From contig VBJK01000105.1 in the NCBI GenBank assembly GCA_005879655.1, positions 1 to 24,317 on the forward strand: a stretch of DNA of 24,317 nucleotides. The letters are read 5' to 3'. Made by a program: the position numbers and the translations under genes. Positions 18,974 through 24,317 of the stretch are shown here, one piece after another. Each line of letters starts with the position of its first letter. Position 1 is the stretch's first letter. The notes beneath the pieces were generated by a model, which saw only the letters and a list, made by a program, of their open reading frames with translations, searched no databases and had not been told where the DNA came from. This stretch comes from Chloroflexota bacterium. GTDB lineage: Bacteria > Chloroflexota > Ktedonobacteria > Ktedonobacterales > Ktedonobacteraceae.

Positions 18974-20296
18974 ATGAGCAGGATTCTACCCTACGAGGCT
19001 ATTCCTTTTGTGGAGTGGTCATCAGACTATCAGCACCATCTGGCTGATTTGCTGGTTCAGGCTTACCAGGAGCACGGTCCAATCTTTCGTACAAAACATC
19101 TTCGGTATCTGCCGCACAACGAAATTGTCTTCCTGGTTGGTCCAGAAGCGAATCGTTTTGTACTGGTGGACCAGCGCCAGAAATTCTCAAATCTGGTTGG
19201 CTGGAGTACGATCTTCCCGATGGTGAAAGTGTTTGGTCGCGGTCTGTTGACGATGGATGGTGAGGAGCACGCTCGCATCCGCAGGCTATTCAATCCTGCA
19301 TTCACCATGAGCTATATAAGTCGTTATTTGACCCTGATAAATAGTATCACGCGAAAAAAAACGAAAAGCTGGCTAGAAGCTGGAGAGGTGAACCTGCATG
19401 AAGAAATAAGCAAGATTGCCTTTGAGGTTGCTGCTCAAGCTCTGGCTGGTTTAAAAGGAGATGACGAGATAGAGCATTTCCGCACGCTCTTCCTGAGATT
19501 CCAAATGCTTACACCTTCTCTGGAGGATTTTGAGGCTCGTCTAGCATCACTGCGCAGTGAACTGGATGCTCTGTTAGTACCAAAAATTGAGGAGCAACGC
19601 AGGCAACTAGGTGACGATATCTTCGGTCGCCTCGTCCAGGCTCGTGACGAGCATGGGAATACGATGAGTGATGAGCAAATTATGGCACATGTCAATACGC
19701 TGTTGATTGCAGGTCACGAAACAACCACCAGCTTGAGTACGTGGTTACTCTACCTCCTGCATCAGCATCCTGACTATACACAGCGTATTTTGCGGGAGCA
19801 GGAGGCGGTTCTTGGAGCAAGCGACGAGTTAACGTTAGAGGATATCAAGCGTATGCAGAGTCTGGATAATGCTCTGCATGAGACTGAACGATTATATCCT
19901 CCGATTCCAAATGGTCCACGTGGCGTTGTAGAGGATTTTGAGTTCCACGGGTATCACATTCCAGCTGGCTCACTGGCCTTTTATTCAATTCTAGGCTCAC
20001 ATATGATGCCGAGTATTTTCGCCAACCCCGAAACCTTTGACCCTGATCGCTTCGCCCCTCCCAAGGAGGAGCACAAAAAGAATCCCTATGCTCTGGTTAG
20101 CTTTGGTGGGGGTCCACATATCTGTATTGGTATGAATTTAGCGTCGGTAGAAATTAAGGCGATAGTTACACATATTTTGTGTAACTATACGCTTGAGCTT
20201 ATTCCGGACCAGGAAATCTATCAATTCTATGGTGTTGTCGGATGGCCTGTCAACGGTATTCGCATACGTGTTTCTGAGAGGATCAAGAGGGCTTAA
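18974..20296 (+). CDS. cytochrome P450 (first of a pair)
   Basis: 440 residues from ATG 18974, chosen because AAGGA at 18962-18966 lies seven bases upstream; an in-frame TTG at 18959 would include the ribosome binding site in the protein. P450 signatures in order: I-helix AGHETT near residue 251, K-helix ETER followed by LYPP, the PERF-region FDPDRF, and the heme-binding loop FGGGPHICIG with the thiolate Cys. No N-terminal membrane anchor is apparent, so it should be a soluble monooxygenase that takes electrons from separate redox partners, none of which are in the window. Divergent from the PKS and 50 bp before a second P450, it is a probable tailoring hydroxylase or epoxidase of the polyketide. 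The FGGGPHICIG style resembles CYP26/CYP120-type enzymes more than the CYP107 group; subfamily and substrate cannot be fixed from sequence alone. Confidence 0.93.
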   Translation: MSRILPYEAIPFVEWSSDYQHHLADLLVQAYQEHGPIFRTKHLRYLPHNEIVFLVGPEANRFVLVDQRQKFSNLVGWSTIFPMVKVFGRGLLTMDGEEHARIRRLFNPAFTMSYISRYLTLINSITRKKTKSWLEAGEVNLHEEISKIAFEVAAQALAGLKGDDEIEHFRTLFLRFQMLTPSLEDFEARLASLRSELDALLVPKIEEQRRQLGDDIFGRLVQARDEHGNTMSDEQIMAHVNTLLIAGHETTTSLSTWLLYLLHQHPDYTQRILREQEAVLGASDELTLEDIKRMQSLDNALHETERLYPPIPNGPRGVVEDFEFHGYHIPAGSLAFYSILGSHMMPSIFANPETFDPDRFAPPKEEHKKNPYALVSFGGGPHICIGMNLASVEIKAIVTHILCNYTLELIPDQEIYQFYGVVGWPVNGIRIRVSERIKRA

Positions 20297-20346
20297 TTTA
20301 ATAAATAGCGTTTAACTACATACCAAAAGGAAAGAGAGCTGCATGT

Positions 20347-21516
20347 ATGACTACACTATCTATCTTCGAGCTTCAACAAAAATACGCCATCTGCCAACTA
20401 GGATACGACCCCTTTTCCTGGTACAAGCAGATGCGCATGGCCAACCCCATCTCTGTTGATGAGCAGGAGCAACTGTATGAGCTGTTCCGCTATAAGGATG
20501 TGCAAGCAGTTCTTGCTGATCCAGTTCGTTTCTCCTCAAAGGGTCTGCTAGGTGGAGAGGAAAAGGAAGAGAGGGGAAGTATCCTCGTCGTCGATCCTCC
20601 ACGTCATAAGAAATTGCGCACCCTGGTCTCTCAAGCCTTTACTCCTCGTGCTATTGCCCAGCAAGCGGACAATATCCGAGGAATTGTCAACGAATTGCTT
20701 GACGCATCCACCACTTCTGGCACCCTGGATGTGATTAAAGACGTTGCTGCGCCTCTTCCTATCAGAGTGATCGCCGCGATGCTGGGTGTGCCACTTGAGC
20801 GGCAGGCAGACTTCAAGCGCTGGGCTGAGGGAATTGCCAGTACTTCTCCAGAGCAAGCAGTTGCAAGTTTTCGCGCATTTGATGAATATACACGCGTGCT
20901 CCTCGCACAAAAGCGGATGGCAAGAGAAACCGATGTGGTGAGTGCTCTGTTGGATGCAGAGATTGATGGGGAACCACTCAGTGAACAGGAGATTGTGAGT
21001 TTTTGCGGAGCGCTACTCGGAGCAGGTCTTGAAACCACAGAACATCTCATTGGCAATACCATACTCTGTTTAGACGAGCATCCCTCTGCGCGTGCCATGC
21101 TCTGGGCTGATCCCTCGCTGGTATCTGGTACTATTGAAGAGGCGCTACGTTTTCGTCCTGTAGTACACCGAGTCGCACGAACTGTTACCAAGGATACAAA
21201 GATTGGGGGACAGTCCCTCAAAGCCGGGCATAGAATATTTTGTTGGATCGGCTCAGCCAATCATGACGAAGAGCAGTGGGGAGATCCTGAGGTCTTCGAT
21301 ATCCGACGCTCGCCTAACCAACATCTGAGTTTTGGTTCTGGTATCCACTTTTGCCTTGCTGCGCCGCTTGCTCGGTTGGAAGTCAAGATTCTTCTAGAAC
21401 AGATCATTGAGCGCTTCAAAGATATCCAGCGTATCTATGAAGTGCCACTCCAGTTCGTTCCGAGCTTTGGTCTCTATGGAGTGCAACAGCTTCCTGTACG
21501 CGTACAAAAGCGCTAA
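20347..21516 (+). CDS. cytochrome P450 (second of a pair)
   Basis: 389 residues, typical length for soluble bacterial class I P450s. ATG 20347 follows AAGGAAAGAGAG; an ATG at 20343 is out of frame. Signatures: DPPRHKKLR in the C-helix region (heme-propionate contact), I-helix GAGLETTEH, K-helix EEALR, and heme loop FGSGIHFCLAAPLARLE. Two positions differ slightly from the usual: Leu where AG(H/A)ET is common, and Ala for the Gly two residues after the heme Cys (CLA rather than CLG). Both are tolerated in some family members. It resembles CYP107/PksS-type polyketide hydroxylases. The 50-bp gap to the previous P450 implies cotranscription. The two P450s are different subfamilies, not a tandem duplication, so two separate oxidation steps are likely. 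No clear intrinsic terminator follows. Confidence 0.93.
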   Translation: MTTLSIFELQQKYAICQLGYDPFSWYKQMRMANPISVDEQEQLYELFRYKDVQAVLADPVRFSSKGLLGGEEKEERGSILVVDPPRHKKLRTLVSQAFTPRAIAQQADNIRGIVNELLDASTTSGTLDVIKDVAAPLPIRVIAAMLGVPLERQADFKRWAEGIASTSPEQAVASFRAFDEYTRVLLAQKRMARETDVVSALLDAEIDGEPLSEQEIVSFCGALLGAGLETTEHLIGNTILCLDEHPSARAMLWADPSLVSGTIEEALRFRPVVHRVARTVTKDTKIGGQSLKAGHRIFCWIGSANHDEEQWGDPEVFDIRRSPNQHLSFGSGIHFCLAAPLARLEVKILLEQIIERFKDIQRIYEVPLQFVPSFGLYGVQQLPVRVQKR

Positions 21517-22156
21517 GTGGGTCATGCCGGATCTTCACGCATGTCCTCCGAAGAGTCTCTCTTCCAAAGGGCAGGCTTCTTTGTTGTCTGCTAGTTGAGA
21601 GTGGGGCCGCTCTATTAGCCCATTCAGGCTCGTCTATCTGGTCCTGTCTGACAAGAATCCCGATAGACAACAAACGACATTGCAGAGAAAACTGTGGCAT
21701 GTGAAGCGAGGCACTGATGCTATCGTTTTTCCGACCAGATGGGAGACTAACTGTCCACGATCACGCCCAGCAACCGAGTAAAAGCGCTCAGCAGCCCTCC
21801 TTCGGGATCAAGCAGCAGATAATCTTCGCTTGTTCTCTCTTGTTCTCGTGCTTGATTGGCACTGTTAATCAGAAGACGAGGGAGGCAAAGCGTGATTCTT
21901 GATGGCATTTGCTTTTTCTTGGTCAATAGTACTTCTGTGCACAGGTCAAGATGTTGCGTGTGATCCATTCGCTGCAAGAGAGATCTCATCAGGGACATTG
22001 GTGATCGTTTCATACCACTTCGCACTCCAGTGTACAACTTCTCCTCGGCATCTATGCTCGTTTCAGACAGCGAAAAGGTTGTCTGGGAGACATGCGAAAT
22101 ATGCAAAAACGGCCAAAGTAGCACTTCATTGTGGGGAAAACGGTCGAGACTGGAGG
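21517..22156. other. gene-poor stretch downstream of the P450s
   Basis: About 640 bp with no convincing gene. The longest frame is a minus-strand 147-codon frame with a TTG start and no recognisable family. It may hold a decayed gene. Confidence 0.4.
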
Positions 22157-22158
22157 GT

Positions 22159-22210
22159 GCCGAAGTGAAACGACGAAAAATTGCTGTCAAAGGGCAATAT
22201 TCACTTCGGC
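22159..22210 (-). repeat. acceptor-stem-like inverted repeat behind tRNA-Leu
   Basis: On the minus strand the element begins GCCGAAGTGAA and ends TTCACTTCGGC (11-bp perfect arms), followed by A and C. The outer seven pairs and the next base equal the acceptor stem and discriminator of the tRNA-Leu 66 bp away. The interior has a small ATTGC/GCAAT hairpin followed by a T run. It could be a tRNA remnant, a tRNA-derived attachment scar or a terminator region. Confidence 0.5.
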
Positions 22211-22213
22211 GCT

Positions 22214-22252
22214 ATATGGCTGAAGCCGCCTCTAGAGCGGCTTTAGCCATAT
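22214..22252. other. 16-bp hairpin downstream of tRNA-Leu
   Basis: ATATGGCTGAAGCCGC pairs with GCGGCTTTAGCCATAT across a 7-nt loop (CTCTAGA) with one G-T pair. It is strong enough to stop or process the tRNA transcript, but neither strand has a U-run straight after it, so it is not a canonical intrinsic terminator. Confidence 0.55.
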
Positions 22253-22276
22253 GATAAAAATGAGGTGCCGATGAAG

Positions 22277-22360
22277 TGCCGAAGGGGGGACTCGAACCCC
22301 CACGCCAGTTAAGGCACAACGCCCTGAACGTTGCGTGTCTACCAATTTCACCACTTCGGC
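22277..22360 (-). tRNA. tRNA-Leu (anticodon CAG)
   Basis: 84 nt with a complete cloverleaf: acceptor GCCGAAG/CTTCGGC plus discriminator A; D-arm stem GTG/CAC with loop AAATTGGTAGA; anticodon stem CAACG/CGTTG with loop TTCAGGG (anticodon at 22324-22326); a long variable arm as in class II tRNAs; T-stem GGGGG/CCCCC with loop TTCGAGT. CCA is not encoded. It decodes CUG. It has its own promoter, and tRNA genes are common landing sites for mobile DNA, so it may mark the edge of the accessory region. Confidence 0.96.
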
Positions 22361-22364
22361 TTAG

Positions 22365-22385
22365 CCGTCCATTTCCTGTGGACGG
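22365..22385 (-). other. hairpin at the 5' end of the pre-tRNA
   Basis: CCGTCCA and TGGACGG form a 7-bp stem with loop CAGGAAA, four bases before the mature tRNA 5' end. It lies about where the predicted transcript begins, so the tRNA leader is nearly all hairpin. It may affect RNase P processing or protect the 5' end. Confidence 0.55.
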
Positions 22386-22390
22386 GTTCT

Positions 22391-22419
22391 ATACTACAGC
22401 ATCTCACGCAACTTGTCAA
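22391..22419 (-). promoter_or_regulatory. promoter of tRNA-Leu
   Basis: On the minus strand, TTGACA (22414-22419), a 17-bp spacer and TAGTAT (22391-22396), placing the start near 22384 and 24 bp before the tRNA. Confidence 0.8.
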
Positions 22420-22777
22420 TACCATAGCAATGCCGTTTCCCATCCTGAAGTTAGAAATTGCTAAATTGCTCCCCCTAAACACTTAGCAGTCCAGCCAGCT
22501 GTAAGAGAAGTTCTGCCAATAAAACCATCAACACTCTCAATACCGTGTACTGTTCACAGCTTCAGTTCACCTTGGAGCCGCTGAAAGAGATTATGCGCCA
22601 GGGACGAGAACTTCATTCTCACCATTAGTACTGCTATGCTTGCTTCTTGCTATTTTTGGTCAAGCTTTATTGCTCTTTTTACATATCCCTACGGATTGTT
22701 TGTGATATACTGATGGGTGAAGTGTAATCATCAAAGAATGGGAATGCATCTATTAAGCAAAGGGTTGGAACCTGCAA
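22420..22777. other. intergenic stretch before the HD-domain gene
   Basis: No gene or RNA recognised. The only signal is an extended -10 (TGA-TATACT, 22703-22711) about 67 bp before the HD-domain gene start, without a matching -35. It is a weak promoter candidate for that gene. Confidence 0.35.
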
Positions 22778-23431
22778 ATGATGATATCCAGGTCGATTGA
22801 AGACTTGAGCTGGTGGCAAAAGGCTCAACCTACTACTGAAGAACTCCAGCTGAGTGGAGGGTTATTAGTGGAGGATTGGCCCCACGCTCGTCATGTTCGT
22901 CATCTCTCTGTAGAGTTATTTGATGTAACACGCTCTCTACATCATCTCGATGAGTCTGCTCTGCATTTACTCGATCGTGCTGCTTTTTTGCATAATACAG
23001 GAATGGTGATGGGGGTACGTCGCCACCATAAGCATTCATTTCGCTTGATTAATGATACGAAGTTGCCCGATTTCACTGATGACGAGCGCTATGAGATCGC
23101 CTGTATTGCCCGCTATCATCGTAGATCCTTGCCCAGTAAAGATCATGCAGAATTTGCCGCACTCGATCATCATGCGCGCAGGCGCGTCTCTATCCTCTCC
23201 GCTTTGTTGCGTATTGCGGATGCACTTGATTATAATCATGACGGTCGTGTTCTACACATTGCGGCAGAACCAGCACTCTGTACCGAAGACCTCTGGGCAA
23301 TCCGCCTCTTGACACGCCCTCTTGCCGATCTGGATGAAGAATTGGAACATGCCTATGCAAAAGCGGATCTGTTTGAGAAGGTGTTCAAGTACAAACTCTA
23401 TTGCGTCGTGCAAGCGCAGGAGCGCTTTTGA
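22778..23431 (+). CDS. stand-alone Ppx/GppA C-terminal-type HD-domain protein
   Basis: 217 residues. The segment from about residue 35 to the end follows the C-terminal alpha-helical domain of exopolyphosphatase/guanosine pentaphosphatase: DRAAFLHNTGM, HHKHSFRLI, IARYHRRSLP, LLRIADALDYNHD and a C-terminal LFEKVF. The N-terminal actin-like phosphatase domain of full Ppx (about 300 residues) is absent. The HD doublet reads His-Asn (LHNTG, AAT codon) where the family has His-Asp, so metal-dependent hydrolysis may be lost. It could be a degenerate regulator or nucleotide/polyphosphate-binding protein. ATG 22778 is followed by a second ATG; an AAGGG lies about 12-16 bases upstream. The gene is convergent with the next one, 33 bp apart. 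It is probably not part of the polyketide pathway. Confidence 0.8.
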   Translation: MMISRSIEDLSWWQKAQPTTEELQLSGGLLVEDWPHARHVRHLSVELFDVTRSLHHLDESALHLLDRAAFLHNTGMVMGVRRHHKHSFRLINDTKLPDFTDDERYEIACIARYHRRSLPSKDHAEFAALDHHARRRVSILSALLRIADALDYNHDGRVLHIAAEPALCTEDLWAIRLLTRPLADLDEELEHAYAKADLFEKVFKYKLYCVVQAQERF

Positions 23432-23464
23432 ACGAGCAACTTGCTACACTATTGCTTCCGCTCG

Positions 23465-24317
23465 CTATGCCCGCTCACACAAAGTAATGGCTGCTCCACA
23501 TGTATGATTGGGATTAATCCATAATACGCGTTGGGGATCTTCTTGATAGATATACGCAACTTCTTGTGTATCCAGGTATTCTTGGCTCGCACTCACATCC
23601 TCGACCACGAGTGTGATGCAACAAAGACTCTCTCCAAATGTTTGTAGGTGCTGTCTCAATCCTCCTATTAATGGTCTATACCAATCCTCGTTTAGATTGC
23701 TACGGGCCGCTGGGGGAGCCACTAGCTCAAAGCTTTGCTCGCTATGACCCAAGGCAAAACGACTTGACGTGCTGGGATCTTGCACTGATGGTTCCAGTGC
23801 ATAGATGTGCTGAAAACGCGCGCTAGCTTCCGCCAGATCTGCGACGACGATTGTGGTGTTCAGTACTCTGGTGGCTCCTAATGGGTGTGGAGGCGGTGTC
23901 CTCCAACCAGCCAAGCGCATACGTCGCTCTAGACCCTGGCTATCGTGCTGGATGAGAAATGGGTAGCGTTGAGTCAGGTCCCCACGTTCTACATCGCTAC
24001 GTATCCAACTGCGCCTGCGCCCATCTGCACTTTTTAGCTCGCCCGCTTGCGGACCAATAATGGCGATTCCGCGCTCTAGCATGGCTTCGCTGTCCTCCAG
24101 GATATCGTTCGATGCCAGCACGAAGTTCAGATAGCCGTCCCCTTTTGCAAGACGATCCAGCATGCTTTGTTGTGCCTCGGCACGATTACGGACCGCGATT
24201 AGCTCAAGATAGGTATCGCCGATAACGATAATACGATTGGCTGTACCTCCGACGGGATGTATGCCGCCGCCGCTAACGGCTAAGCCCAGATCCTGACTAA
24301 AGACTTTTGTTGCTCGT
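23465..24317 (-). CDS. glyoxalase-like (VOC superfamily) protein, 5' end beyond the window
   Basis: The frame continues upstream of ATG 24163 to the right edge without a stop and with clear homology (SQDLGLAVSGGGIHPVGGTA, then VIGDTYLELIAVRN), so the start lies outside the window; 283 codons are visible. The N-terminal part matches the glyoxalase-like domain with a GG-IHP-GGT motif. A second VOC-type segment follows from about residue 150 of the visible part (LNTTIVVADLAEASARFQHIYAL) to the end (WINPNHTCGAAI). Such proteins are metal-dependent lyases, dioxygenases or binding proteins; the substrate is unknown. Nothing links it to the PKS, and it probably belongs to the chromosomal flank. Confidence 0.82.
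   Translation of the reverse strand, partial: RATKVFSQDLGLAVSGGGIHPVGGTANRIIVIGDTYLELIAVRNRAEAQQSMLDRLAKGDGYLNFVLASNDILEDSEAMLERGIAIIGPQAGELKSADGRRRSWIRSDVERGDLTQRYPFLIQHDSQGLERRMRLAGWRTPPPHPLGATRVLNTTIVVADLAEASARFQHIYALEPSVQDPSTSSRFALGHSEQSFELVAPPAARSNLNEDWYRPLIGGLRQHLQTFGESLCCITLVVEDVSASQEYLDTQEVAYIYQEDPQRVLWINPNHTCGAAITLCERA

Noticed and set aside
20631..21260. 209-codon minus-strand frame
   Set aside because: It lies wholly inside and antisense to the second P450, whose motifs are complete. Its Ser/Arg-rich composition is a shadow effect.
21747..22190. 147-codon minus-strand frame downstream of the P450s
   Set aside because: TTG start, no ribosome binding site and no recognisable family. 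Its 5' end overlaps the acceptor-stem-like repeat. It may be a relic, but there is no support for a live gene.
22214..22252. Intrinsic terminator
   Set aside because: The stem is strong, but neither strand has a U-tract directly after it, so it is listed as a hairpin of unknown role.

Overview
The window is dominated by a leftward-transcribed (minus-strand) type I polyketide synthase of the trans-acyltransferase kind. Ketosynthase (KS), dehydratase (DH), ketoreductase (KR), C-methyltransferase and carrier-protein (ACP) domains are present, but no acyltransferase domain occurs in any module. The host is probably a mid-GC, non-actinomycete soil bacterium. A Ktedonobacteria-like Chloroflexota is my best guess, from the mix of trans-AT PKS, P450 pair and G-rich hairpin repeat. 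This is inference and needs a database search.

PKS region (1-18635, minus strand), in order of synthesis: KS1 (active-site Cys replaced by Ser)-ACP1; KS2-[break]-DH1-ACP2; KS3-DH2-KR-ACP3; KS4-ACP4 (carries the Trp that marks beta-branching carriers); KS5 [broken]-degenerate ACP5 without its Ser; then a new protein with C-MT-ACP6-KS6 that runs off the left edge. A textbook promoter at 18809-18837 drives it from a divergent, AT-rich 320-bp control region. Two reading-frame breaks (about 14.72 kb and 5.18 kb) also lack conserved residues. They look like out-of-frame deletions, either real decay or assembly errors. The DH-ACP-KS unit is duplicated, and one copy has a KR that the other lacks. A palindromic G-rich repeat is embedded in frame in the linker before KS5.

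Region 18974-21516 (plus strand) holds two cytochrome P450 genes 50 bp apart, read divergently from the PKS. They are likely tailoring oxidases for the polyketide.

Region 21517-24317 looks like the cluster edge. It has a gene-poor stretch, a tRNA-Leu(CAG) gene with its own promoter and an odd acceptor-stem-like element behind it, a stand-alone Ppx-type HD-domain gene, and a partial glyoxalase-like gene convergent with it. The trans-AT, the beta-branching (HMG-CoA synthase-like) cassette, any thioesterase and any phosphopantetheinyl transferase are not in this window. They would have to lie to the left or elsewhere.
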